DNA of 9,288 nt from an uncultured Mycoplasma sp. (GCA_946998935.1 CAMQBE010000017.1:1-9288), one strand, 5' to 3'; counted from the first letter of the stretch, positions 1-6,547 are shown. Notes: generated by a model not told the origin, from the sequence alone. Numbers and translations are program-made.

Positions 1-148
1 CTTTAACTCATACAGCAATACCACATCCTAAAAATGAAGTGTTTGTATTTCTATCATATGCTGTAACTTCAATGGATGGATTAACAACTTTTAATGTTCT
101 CATAAATGAGGTTCCAGCGTGGTTTGCACCAATAACAATAATTTTCAT
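1..148 (-). CDS. nox: NADH oxidase (FAD-dependent), N-terminal part, cut by window start
   Basis: The first 49 codons read MKIIVIGANHAGTSFMRTLK and then continue to a SFLGCGIAVWV segment near residues 38-48. The opening beta-strand with GANHAG is the FAD dinucleotide-binding loop typical of the NADH oxidase / CoA-disulfide reductase branch of flavoprotein reductases. Cys42 lies exactly where the redox-active cysteine of water-forming Nox (for example the Enterococcus enzyme) is found. Such enzymes oxidise NADH with O2 and recycle NAD+ in organisms without a respiratory chain; the protein is cytoplasmic. Codon 47 is TGA, read as Trp. The start is fixed by AAAAGGAGACT (minus strand, 151-161) just upstream. 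The C-terminal part, with the NADH-binding and dimer domains, lies outside the window, so a CoA-disulfide reductase cannot be excluded. Confidence 0.85.
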
Positions 149-161
149 ATAGTCTCCTTTT
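149..161 (-). promoter_or_regulatory. Ribosome binding site of nox
   Basis: On the minus strand AAAAGGAGACT lies immediately before the ATG at 148. It is a strong Shine-Dalgarno sequence and confirms the chosen start. Confidence 0.75.
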
Positions 162-180
162 AAAACTAAATTGTTATGGA

Positions 181-186
181 TATATA
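181..186 (-). promoter_or_regulatory. Possible -10 box of nox
   Basis: On the minus strand the sequence GCATTATATATCC contains TATATA at 186-181, about 33 nt before the nox ATG. No convincing -35 is seen. The upstream terminator at 271-305 means nox needs its own promoter, and this is the best candidate in the gap, but the region is A+T-rich and the assignment is weak. Confidence 0.35.
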
Positions 187-270
187 ATGCATAAACAACT
201 TAGTTAATTAAATTTTATATGTAGATTCAGCAATAATGGCATTTACTTTTTTAATTTCCGCAAAAAATTT

Positions 271-305
271 AAATAAAAAATTGAGAACCCACTTAAGTTC
301 TCAAT
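271..305 (-). terminator. Rho-independent terminator of the 361-aa gene
   Basis: ATTGAGAAC (280-288) and GTTCTCAAT (297-305) form a perfect 9-bp stem with an 8-nt loop. On the minus strand the stem is followed by a T-rich run (TTTTTATTT). It lies about 37 nt past the stop of the minus-strand gene ending at 342 and separates it from nox. Confidence 0.8.
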
Positions 306-341
306 CACAAAAGCGAGCTTTCACCCACTTTAATTTTTTTA

Positions 342-1427
342 TTAGAAAACAGAAATTTTTGCACCTAATTGTAAGAATACTAAAATGTCAATAATAAAGA
401 TTATTAATGCGACAAGGATAACAAGAGAAATTCCTACTCATGCAACTGTATCAGATTTCTTTTGATTAATTACATATGCTTGTTGCAAGTAAGGGTCATA
501 AGCACCTGTTTCGTATCCGAATTCAGGTCCATACATTGCTAATTGTCCACCTTGTTGGTAAGGAACAATTGGATTTCCATATGGGTCATATGCTTGTTGT
601 GTATTTGGATCGTAAGCTTGTTGTTCAGGTCCATAATAACCTTCTGGAGATGGTTGTTGAGGTTGGTCTTCCATAGGAGGAACTGGTTGTTCCGCATTAA
701 TTGCAGCTGCTTGTTGTGTAGCTTCTTCTTTAGCAGCAGCAATTTGTTCGGCAGCCTGTTCTTTAGTTTTATCTAATTCTTCTTTTAATCTATTAACTTC
801 TTCTTGATTTTGGTTTTTAAGAGCATCAATTTCTTCGTTAACTTTCATAAAGTCAAATTTCTTGTTTTCAAGTTGGTCTTGCAAACCTTTAATTGTTTCT
901 TCTGAAGCTAATTTTTCATTTTGTAATTCTTGAATTTTAAGTTCAAGAGATGCCTTAATTGAGTTGAGGTCAACATATGATGATTGACTCTTTTTCTTCA
1001 TTTCAAGTTCTTTAGGGAAATAAGTTGCACGATCTGAAATTAATACAAAGTCAATTGTTGGAACTCTTTTTGCTAAAGCGGCTTTGAAAGGCTCACGAGA
1101 TAAATATGATGGGTGAATACTAAATTCTTTACAAATAGCGTCGTATGATTCTCCACCATCAAATTTTGAAATGTTAGGAATGGTTAATAATTTCTTTTCT
1201 GTACCTTCTTTAACATTTTCTTGTTCAATAACTGCTAATTGACCGCCAAAAATAGCTTTGTCATTTTGGAATCAAATGTAAACTTCATCCGGTTCGCTCA
1301 AGAATCAATCAATAGCATCAGCACGAGTTTGGAATTTAGCCAAACCTGCTTCGATTTTAGGGTGTTTTAATAATCAAGGATATTTTTCGTCTTGATCTGG
1401 TTGGTATAACAATGTTAATCTTTTCAT
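342..1427 (-). CDS. Coiled-coil, Pro/Gln/Tyr-rich tail-anchored membrane protein of unknown function
   Basis: With TGA read as Trp the gene is one 361-aa frame. The start at 1427 (MKRLTLLYQPDQDEKYPWLL) has an AGGAC ribosome site 7 nt upstream. Four parts are visible: a globular N-terminal region (about 1-142); a heptad-rich coiled coil (about 150-242, e.g. LELKIQELQNEKLASEE) ending in an Ala/Gln/Glu-rich stretch; a Pro/Gln/Tyr-rich segment (about 243-320) with AYDP three times (QQAYDPNTQQAYDPYGNP, then GAYDPY); and one C-terminal membrane helix (about 331-355, VGISLVILVALIIF) preceded by lysines. This predicts a tail-anchored protein with its bulk in the cytoplasm. Tyr/Pro/Gln-rich low-complexity segments next to coiled coils are known from mycoplasma cytoskeletal and cytadherence proteins such as P65 and the HMW proteins; the resemblance is compositional and orthology is not shown. 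It could instead be an unrelated envelope protein. Confidence 0.85.
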
Positions 1428-1430
1428 TGT

Positions 1431-1437
1431 GTCCTCT
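1431..1437 (-). promoter_or_regulatory. Ribosome binding site of the 361-aa gene
   Basis: On the minus strand AGAGGAC precedes the ATG at 1427 with normal spacing. It supports this start rather than the internal Met at 1001. Confidence 0.6.
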
Positions 1438-1484
1438 TTCTAATATAAATATGTTTTCTAATAAATTGATAATTTATATTTTTA

Positions 1485-1490
1485 ATTATA
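1485..1490 (-). promoter_or_regulatory. -10 box (TATAAT) for the 361-aa gene
   Basis: The plus-strand attata at 1485-1490 reads TATAAT on the minus strand. Transcription would start near 1478, giving a leader of about 50 nt. No good -35 is visible, as is usual in mycoplasmas. The leader would begin with the ATAAATT/AATTTAT hairpin at 1461-1477. Confidence 0.5.
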
Positions 1491-1630
1491 ACTTAAAAAG
1501 TAACATTTATGCATTATTGATTCTATTAAAATACAAATTTTATTATTATGCATAGTTATTCACATATTTATTAACAATTTTGTAGGCAATTTTATTTTTT
1601 TCAACTATACACTACATCGTTAGGTTAAAT

Positions 1631-1660
1631 TTCACAAAAAGAAATACTTAATTATATAAT
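1631..1660 (+). promoter_or_regulatory. cysS promoter, predicted leaderless start
   Basis: TTCACA (1631-1636) resembles a -35 box and TATAAT (1655-1660) is a consensus -10, with an 18-nt spacer. The cysS ATG begins at 1668, only 7 nt after the -10, where transcription normally starts. No Shine-Dalgarno sequence lies between them. The mRNA should therefore be leaderless, and there is no room for a T-box or other riboswitch leader. Confidence 0.7.
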
Positions 1661-1667
1661 TGAACAA

Positions 1668-2909
1668 ATGAAAAAAATATATGTTTGTGGGCCTACAGTT
1701 TATAACGATGTACATATAGGCAATATGCGCCCAATATTAACTTTTGATTTAATGCTTAAAGGTCTTAGAGAAACTAAGACTCCTTTCAAGTTTATTCATA
1801 ATATCACAGATATTGATGACAAAATCATTAAAAGAGCTATTGATTTAAAGACAAGTGAAAAAGAAGTTTCAACTAAATACATGAATCTTTATTTTGAATT
1901 GCTAAAAATGTTAGATATTGATACTGTAAGCAAGTTCGAAAAAGTTACAGATAACATGGAATTAATTATTAATTTTATAAATGAATTAATCAAAAGTGGC
2001 AATGCTTATCAAGATAAAGACGGCAATGTTTGATTTGATGTTAAAAAGAACGAGAAGTACTATGGAATAGTGTCAAAACAACAATTAAACAAAATGAATT
2101 TTGATGATGAAATTAATGAAAATAAACATTTTAAAGCGGATTTTGCTTTATGAAAAAAAACTAATGTTGGGATTAAATTTAATGCTCCTTTTGGAGAAGG
2201 TAGACCTGGTTGACATACCGAATGTGTTGTTTTAATAAATAAACATTTTAAAGGCCAAACTATTGACATTCACGGCGGAGGAATGGACTTAACTTTCCCC
2301 CATCATGAAAATGAAAATATACAACATTATGCTTTATATAAAAAGCCTTTAGCTAACCAATGATTTAGATGCGGGCAAATTAACCTCGAAGGTGTAAAAA
2401 TGTCTAAATCATTAGGCAATATTATTCTTGCTAAAGAATTTATTGAAAAGCATGGTCCAAGCGTTTTAAAACTTATAATTTTGAGTTCTAAAATCAGTAC
2501 TCCAATTAACATCACAAATGAGTTAATTTCTAACATGAAAACAATAGAAATGAAGTATCAAAAGCTAATTTTTAAGTTTTTAACCACATTTAATGATTTT
2601 TTGAAAGAAAAAACTCAATTTAACAAGGATGATTACCAAAAAATCATGATTGCTTTATCAAATGGAGATTTTGCTAACTATAACTTTTTGATTAACGAGC
2701 AAATTAAAAACTTCAACAAGAATAAAGATTTAGCAACTGCACAATTAATTTATAAAGTGCTTTCAATTATACACCCTGAAATTACTAACAAAAATAGATA
2801 CACTGAAGCTTTGAATGATTTTTCTAAATGAACTATAGAAGTGACTAAAAAGAATTATCAAAAGGCAGATGAAATAAGAGAAAAAATGATTAAAGAAGGT
2901 TTTTATTAA
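1668..2909 (+). CDS. cysS: Cysteinyl-tRNA synthetase
   Basis: This 413-aa class I aminoacyl-tRNA synthetase charges tRNA-Cys with cysteine in the cytoplasm. Signatures seen: [14 protein letters not shown] at the N-terminus (HIGH motif as HIGN, residues 16-19; Cys7 the first expected zinc ligand); WHTEC at 182-186 and HHENE at 212-216, which carry the other zinc-site residues of the family; and KMSKSLGN starting at Lys244. A helical anticodon-binding domain follows. The protein is short: the roughly 20 residues found before the VCG strand in longer bacterial enzymes are missing, and the C-terminal domain is trimmed. TGA at codons 122 and 182 encodes Trp. The frame stays open through an A8 run at 2153-2160. 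It is the first gene of the conserved block, and the next gene is rlmB. Confidence 0.96.
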
Positions 2910-2931
2910 CAATAAAAATTGTTATTTTTTT
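2907..2931 (+). terminator. Terminator-like hairpin overlapping the cysS stop codon
   Basis: TAACAAT (2907-2913) and ATTGTTA (2918-2924) pair around an AAAA loop and are followed by seven T (2925-2931). The stem includes the TAA stop itself. It is short and A+U-rich, so termination may be partial. TATAAC at 2931-2936 could be a -10 for rlmB, with a TTAACA -35-like sequence at a long 19-nt spacing. Confidence 0.6.
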
Positions 2932-2940
2932 ATAACTTTT

Positions 2941-2948
2941 AAGGAGAT
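2941..2948 (+). promoter_or_regulatory. Ribosome binding site of rlmB
   Basis: AAGGAGAT lies 5 nt before the ATG at 2954. It is a strong Shine-Dalgarno sequence and fixes the start. Confidence 0.8.
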
Positions 2949-2953
2949 AAGAT

Positions 2954-3649
2954 ATGGAAAAATTATTTATGTGCGGGAGAAACTCAGTTGAAGATGCTCT
3001 TAAAGCTAACCTCCCTTTAGAATCTATTTCTGTCAACTCAGTTGCTCTTGCACAAAAAATACAAAACTTAACAAACATTCCTGTTAAAGTAAAAGATAAA
3101 AGTTTCTTTGCTAAATATGAATCTGAAAATCATCAAGGTATTATTGCCTTCTTAAAAGATTTTCCTATTTATGACTTAGAAACAATTGAAAGAGACAAAC
3201 CTAACAACGTATTAGTTCTTGACCATATCCAAGACCCACATAATCTTGGTTCTATAATTCGTAGCGCTAACGCAGCTGGTGTTCACCACATTATCATGTC
3301 AAAAGAAGGCAGTGTTGGTATAACTTCAACAGTTCTTAAAGTTGCTTCTGGCGGATTTATAGGTATGAAAATTATTAAAGTTAATAGTATTCAAGCTACG
3401 CTAAATAAACTTAAAAAACGAAACTTTTGAGTTTATGCTTCTGCATTAGATAAAAGTGCTATGCCTTATAATAAAACTCCATATAATCGCCCATGTGTTT
3501 TAGTTGTAGGTAATGAAGCTAATGGTGTTTCTAAATCAGTTTTAAATGAGGCAGATCAAATTATCTATATACCGCAACATGGTTCTGTACAGTCTTTAAA
3601 TGTTTCAGTCGCAACAGGAATATTACTTTTTGAACTGTTAAAGGAATAA
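2954..3649 (+). CDS. rlmB: 23S rRNA (guanosine-2'-O-)-methyltransferase, TrmH/SpoU family
   Basis: This 231-aa SPOUT methyltransferase has the RlmB layout. An N-terminal L30e-like substrate-binding domain (about 1-75, MCGRNSVEDAL ... ENHQGIIAFL) is followed by the knotted SAM-binding domain. The three family motifs are present: motif 1 DHIQDPHNLGSIIRSANAAG (from Asp90, with Asn97 and Arg103), motif 2 VVGNEANGVSK (GNE at 186-188), and motif 3 IPQHGSVQSLNVSVATG (from Ile206, with Ser214 and Asn216). RlmB methylates the ribose of a guanosine in the peptidyl-transferase-loop region of 23S rRNA using SAM (Gm2251 in E. coli); the exact target here is inferred. TGA at 3428-3430 encodes Trp. B. subtilis has rlmB (yacO) in the same place after cysS. 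The next ATG follows after only 4 nt. Confidence 0.92.
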
Positions 3650-3653
3650 GTAA

Positions 3654-4238
3654 ATGAAATTTAATACATTCGACTTTTTAGTAGATTCAAAGCCCAATGA
3701 GCTTGAATCTTTTGTAAAAAACGCGAGTAACAAAGAATTAATAAAACTTATCAATTTTAAATATAAAGACGATTTGCTAGCTATAGCCCGTAGCGTAATC
3801 GTCAAAGTCCCTTTTGTACCTATTGACTCTTTTGACCTATACAATGATACATTGCCTTTACTAACTCAAACCATAAGAGTTTTTGAAGCTAATAGACATA
3901 AATCCTTTTCTGCTTTTTTAACAAAAACAGCAAAATATATTTTTTGTAATCAAATTCAATTTTGATTGAGAAAGAAAAGAATACATAATTCATTAATGAT
4001 TCCAAATGAAGAATTGCATTATATTGCTGATAAAAGCATTCAAAATAAATTCGACAATTATATATCCCATATCGACACATCTAATTTTCTTAAAAACCTA
4101 TCTAGTGGTGATATAGGTAAATTAAGAATGATACTTATTGATTCACAATTTGATAATAATCGAGTCACACAACAAAAACTAAATCATTACAGACAAGATA
4201 TATATTCAAAAATTAATAATTGGTTTTCATATGAGTAA
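3654..4238 (+). CDS. Divergent sigma-70-family-like protein at the sigH position
   Basis: A 194-aa frame, with TGA (3963-3965) as Trp104, begins 4 nt after the rlmB stop and is probably co-transcribed with it. Residues 58-109 resemble sigma region 2: FDLYNDTLPLLTQTIRVFEA, then HKSFSAFLTKTAKYIFCNQI and a basic LRKKR. This follows the family pattern 'DL.qegl..l..ai..Fd......F..yl...i......LRk..R' of core-polymerase and -10-binding helices. A C-terminal segment (about 146-190, LSSGDIGKLRMILID ... VTQQKLNHYRQDIYSKI) is placed where region 4 would be but is only weakly similar. Gene order (cysS-rlmB-X-rpmG-secE-nusG) places it at the sigH site of Firmicutes. A sigma-like regulator, MG428, is known in Mycoplasma genitalium. 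No strong Shine-Dalgarno sequence is seen; translation may be coupled to rlmB. A non-sigma role is possible. Confidence 0.6.
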
Positions 4239-4291
4239 AATACTAGAAATAAGTTTCAATATTAAGCTTAGTCTAATATTTTACTTTTTTT
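4234..4291 (+). terminator. Terminator overlapping the stop of the sigma-like gene
   Basis: AGTAAAATACTAGA (4234-4247) pairs with TCTAATATTTTACT (4272-4285) over 14 positions with one mismatch. An inner TAAG/CTTA stem lies in the loop, and a T run follows to 4291. The 5' arm contains the TAA stop (4236-4238). It closes the cysS-rlmB-sigma unit and overlaps the upstream part of the rpmG promoter. Confidence 0.65.
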
Positions 4292-4301
4292 AAATTTTAA
4301 T

Positions 4302-4307
4302 TATAAT
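4302..4307 (+). promoter_or_regulatory. rpmG-secE-nusG promoter (-10 TATAAT), predicted leaderless
   Basis: A consensus TATAAT ends 6 nt before the rpmG ATG at 4314, so transcription should begin at or next to the start codon. TTTACT (4280-4285) could be a poor -35, 16 nt upstream. There is no Shine-Dalgarno sequence before rpmG. Confidence 0.65.
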
Positions 4308-4313
4308 ATACAC

Positions 4314-4463
4314 ATGCAAAAAAGGAAAGTGACGTTAAGTTGTGAAATTTGTCAATCATTAAACTACATGACACCAAAAAGTTTAAGTAGTGCAAAAAGA
4401 ATTGAAGTAATGAAATTTTGCCCTAAATGTAACAAACACACACTTCATAAAGAGGAAAAATAA
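4314..4463 (+). CDS. rpmG: 50S ribosomal protein L33, zinc-binding form
   Basis: A 49-aa protein starting MQKRKVTLSCEICQSLNYMT, with the C-terminal pattern KFCPKCNKHTLHKE. Two CxxC pairs (Cys10/Cys13 and Cys36/Cys39) make this the zinc-binding (C+) type of L33, a small protein of the large ribosomal subunit near the E site. Length and motif order match the family. rpmG directly before secE-nusG is the Firmicute arrangement. Its stop TAA shares its last base with the secE ATG (TAATG), so the two are probably translationally coupled. The leaderless promoter supports the start. Confidence 0.93.
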   Translation: MQKRKVTLSCEICQSLNYMTPKSLSSAKRIEVMKFCPKCNKHTLHKEEK

Positions 4464-4738
4464 TGGCTGGACTAGAAGAAAAAAACCCATGAGTTAATGT
4501 TCAAGAAAAAGCTGAATCTGAACAACAACTTGATAAAAAACCTAAAAAGAAACCAAGACAAAAAAAATATTACTTTAGAAGGTTTGTGAAAGAAATTAAA
4601 AGAGTTAAATGACCTTCACAAAGACAAAATTGAATTAGTTTCTTTCAAATAGTTATATTCACAATTGTTTTTACTGCTTGCGTTGTCCTTTTTGCCACAC
4701 TTATTGGATGAATATTCACAAAATCAAAAGTTAATTAA
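4463..4738 (+). CDS. secE: Preprotein translocase subunit SecE
   Basis: A 91-aa protein with a charged N-terminal tail (about 1-35, rich in Glu and Lys), the conserved amphipathic helix FVKEIKRVKWPSQRQNW (41-57) and one membrane helix (about 58-86). The KRVKWPS signature is typical of SecE, which clamps SecY in the protein-conducting channel. The Trp residues at codons 10, 50, 57 and 83 are all TGA. GAGG (4452-4455) inside the 3' end of rpmG serves as its ribosome site, and the ATG overlaps the rpmG stop by one base. nusG follows 11 nt after the stop, as in most bacteria. It is a short, single-helix form like those of other Gram-positive-type bacteria. Confidence 0.93.
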
Positions 4739-4744
4739 AAGGAG
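4739..4744 (+). promoter_or_regulatory. Ribosome binding site of nusG
   Basis: AAGGAG lies 5 nt before the ATG at 4750, directly after the secE stop. Confidence 0.75.
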
Positions 4745-4749
4745 TCAAA

Positions 4750-5349
4750 ATGGAAAAATTTATGTGATACATGATCTCAACAGTCACAGGCAAAGAAGAC
4801 CTTGTTGTTGAAGCTTTAAAGAACCGTATTATTAGTGAACAAGTTGAAGACAGCTTCGATAATGAAGCTACAGAAGAAGGAGCTTTTAAGATATTTAAAA
4901 AGCCTACTTTGACACCTAAAGAAGCTGAAAAGAAATTAAAAGGTGAAGAGTATAAAGTTAAGTATGTAAACATGTATAGTGGCTACATCTTTATCAAAAT
5001 GGACATGACTGATAAGGCATGATTCGTAGTACGTAATACTCAATATGTAACTGGTTTAATTGGTTCTTCAGGCAAGGGGGCAAAACCTACTCCTGTTTCA
5101 ATTTTAGAAATCAAAAAATCATTTGAAAAAGAAGCAAAATTCGCAAGAGATTTTGCTGAAGGAAAAATCCAAAACAAGTTTGCTATAGGTGAAATAGTAA
5201 AAATTACTGATGGTCCTTTTAAAGGTAATAGTGGTAAAGTCCTTGAAGCTAATGACAACTCTCACAAAGCAACTATTGAACTAGAATACTTCGGTAAAAA
5301 AACTCCAACTGACTTTGATTATTCTGCGCTTGAAAGCGAAGAAAATTAA
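4750..5349 (+). CDS. nusG: Transcription termination/antitermination factor NusG
   Basis: A 199-aa protein, slightly longer than the 181 aa of E. coli NusG. The N-terminal NGN domain begins MEKFMWYMISTVTGKEDLV and continues with VKYVNMYSGYIFIKMDM, AWFVVRNTQYVTGLIG and the KPTPVS segment. It carries an insert around residues 35-60 (Glu/Lys-rich), where mycoplasma and other NusG proteins vary. The C-terminal KOW domain is clear: FAIGEIVKITDGPFKGNSGK, then ELEYFGKKTPTDFDYSALE. NusG binds the RNA polymerase clamp over the transcription bubble, adjusts elongation and pausing, and links transcription to translation. TGA encodes Trp at codons 6 and 92. It ends the rpmG-secE-nusG unit. Unlike many bacteria, rplK-rplA do not follow. 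Confidence 0.95.
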
Positions 5350-5355
5350 TAATTC

Positions 5356-5383
5356 AAGAGCTAACTTTGTGTTAGCTTTTTAT
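5356..5383 (+). terminator. Rho-independent terminator after nusG
   Basis: AGCTAAC (5359-5365) and GTTAGCT (5371-5377) form a perfect 7-bp stem with a TTTGT loop, extendable by AAG/TTT below, followed by TTTTTATTT. It closes the rpmG-secE-nusG operon. Confidence 0.88.
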
Positions 5384-5409
5384 TTGCTTTTGTATTGTTT
5401 TAGAATCAA

Positions 5410-5472
5410 TTTTATATACAATTTTTATATGATTATCCTTAAACAAAGATAGTCAGTGAATTGTATATACAA
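5410..5472. promoter_or_regulatory. Paired palindromic elements upstream of glpF (candidate operators)
   Basis: TTGTATATACAA (5461-5472) is a perfect 12-bp palindrome. TTTTATATACAA (5410-5421) matches it at 11 of 12 positions in the same orientation, 51 bp upstream (about five helical turns). The same sequences also give an 11-bp perfect inverted repeat, TATATACAATT (5413-5423) with AATTGTATATA (5459-5469). A -10-like TATATA (5464-5469) lies inside the downstream copy. They may be repressor sites, but A+T-rich chance similarity is possible. Confidence 0.4.
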
Positions 5473-5480
5473 AAATTAAA

Positions 5481-5488
5481 AAAGGAGA
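5481..5488 (+). promoter_or_regulatory. Ribosome binding site of glpF
   Basis: AAAGGAGA lies 4 nt before the ATG at 5493. It is a strong Shine-Dalgarno sequence. Confidence 0.8.
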
Positions 5489-5492
5489 CTCA

Positions 5493-6320
5493 ATGAGTTA
5501 CGAATTTAATAGTACCTTCGGACTACAAATTTTTGGAGAATTTTTGGGTACATTAGTACTTGTTCTTATTGGAAACGGTGCATGTGCTTCAAATAATTTT
5601 AAAAATGCTTTAGCTAAGAAAAATGGTAGTAGTTGGTTATTAATTGCTGTTGGTTGAGGTCTAGCTATTTCTGTCGGTGTTATTATTGCTAATGCCTTTA
5701 GAGCAGCTGGAGCAATTAACCCTGCAGCAACAATATTTTTCTATATTTCCGACATCAATTATGTTGCTAATATCGGAGGAAAAGAAGCTGGAATATTTAC
5801 TTTCCAAGCAATCTTAATAATGATTGTTCAATTGCTAGGTGCAATACTCGCGCAAGTATTACTTTATTCATTAATGTGAAATCATGTTAAAGAAAATCCT
5901 TCAGCAGCAGTTAAAGGTGCTGCATGCACAGGCCCAGCAACTGAAAAAACTTTAGGTAAAAGCTTCGGCATTGAATTTATAGGTACATTATTATTACTCG
6001 GCGTTGTATGAGGCCAAACTGTAGCAGGCGTTACAGTTGGGCCATTATGACCATCATTATATGTTTTAGTGGGTGCTTTATGTTTAGGTTCAGTTACTGG
6101 ATTTGCAATTAACCCAGCTCGTGATTTAGGACCAAGAATTGTTTACTACATCATAACAAAAATGAAATTTAAAGATCTTTTTGCTGAAGAAGCAGACCTT
6201 GTTAAAGCTGATTTTAAATATGGATTCTTAGTTCCTATTTTAGCGCCTATGTCAGCAGGTATTGCACTTGCATTATTTGCATTTATACCAAACATTCATA
6301 TTGTTTCTGTTGTAGCTTAA
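5493..6320 (+). CDS. glpF: Glycerol facilitator / aquaglyceroporin (MIP family)
   Basis: A 275-aa membrane channel with six hydrophobic helices and the two half-helix NPA loops of the aquaporin family: AINPAATIF (NPA at 76-78) and FAINPARDLGPR (NPA at 207-209). Arg210 is the selectivity-filter arginine. Asp211 after NPAR marks the glycerol-conducting GlpF branch rather than strict water channels. Trp55 and Phe204 fit the aromatic side of the filter. The usual His before the first NPA (AHLNPA in E. coli) is replaced by Ala-Ile. A Lys/Asp/Glu-rich loop (about 222-242) precedes the last helix. Several Trp are TGA and Trp48 is TGG. It would admit glycerol for phospholipid or energy metabolism, but no glpK or glpD/glpO is next to it. 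The gene is flanked by terminators, hence monocistronic. Confidence 0.93.
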
Positions 6321-6331
6321 TAGCTTGAATG

Positions 6332-6356
6332 AACACAACTTCGGTTGTGTTTTATT
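6332..6356 (+). terminator. Rho-independent terminator after glpF
   Basis: AACACAAC (6332-6339) and GTTGTGTT (6344-6351) form a perfect 8-bp stem capped by a TTCG tetraloop, followed by a T-rich tail. This is the best terminator in the window. Confidence 0.92.
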
Positions 6357-6383
6357 TATTTTATAAATAAGATAAAATTAATA

Positions 6384-6399
6384 TATAAAAATTAAAGGA
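6384..6399 (+). promoter_or_regulatory. Possible -10 box and ribosome site of the YobI-like gene
   Basis: TATAAA (6384-6389) could be a -10 box and AAAGGA (6394-6399) a Shine-Dalgarno sequence 6 nt before the ATG at 6406. If both are used the leader is very short, so the true -10 may be TATAAA at 6362-6367. Weak assignment. Confidence 0.4.
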
Positions 6400-6547
6400 A
6401 ATGAAATGGACAATCAAGCACGAACAAATACTGTGTCAGTTAAAGACTACAACACAACACAAAATAACACAGATAATTTATTAAATTGTTTTAATAAGTT
6501 TGGGGAAAAACAGTAATTTTGTTGATTCTTTCATTGAAACGATTAGC

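Larger units (their letters stand above)
1428..1667. other. Divergent intergenic region between the 361-aa gene and cysS
   Basis: This 240-bp stretch has no convincing coding frame and no tRNA-like structure. It holds a minus-strand -10 box (1485-1490), a perfect 7-bp inverted repeat with a GAT loop (1461-1477), a single DnaA-box-like TTATTCACA (1556-1564) and the cysS promoter (1631-1660). The middle (about 1500-1625) is plain A+T-rich sequence. Confidence 0.6.

Noticed and set aside
438..1001. Separate 187-aa minus-strand gene starting at 1001
   Set aside because: The frame is open upstream to 1427 and downstream to 342 when TGA is Trp. The Met at 1001 is internal and has no ribosome site, so this is part of the 361-aa gene.
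185..1551. Recurring ATGCAT motif near 186, 1509 and 1549
   Set aside because: Six-base palindrome in A+T-rich intergenic DNA. Too short and irregularly placed to claim a shared regulatory site.
1556..1564. DnaA-box-like TTATTCACA, possible origin
   Set aside because: Only one copy, no cluster, and no dnaA or dnaN nearby. Expected by chance in A+T-rich DNA.
2060..2536. Minus-strand frames inside cysS
   Set aside because: They are shadows of a well-conserved synthetase on the plus strand and have no ribosome sites or family features.
6401..6484. Alternative start ATG at 6401 for the gene at 6406
   Set aside because: It gives only 27 codons in a different frame before TAA and lies too close to the Shine-Dalgarno sequence.
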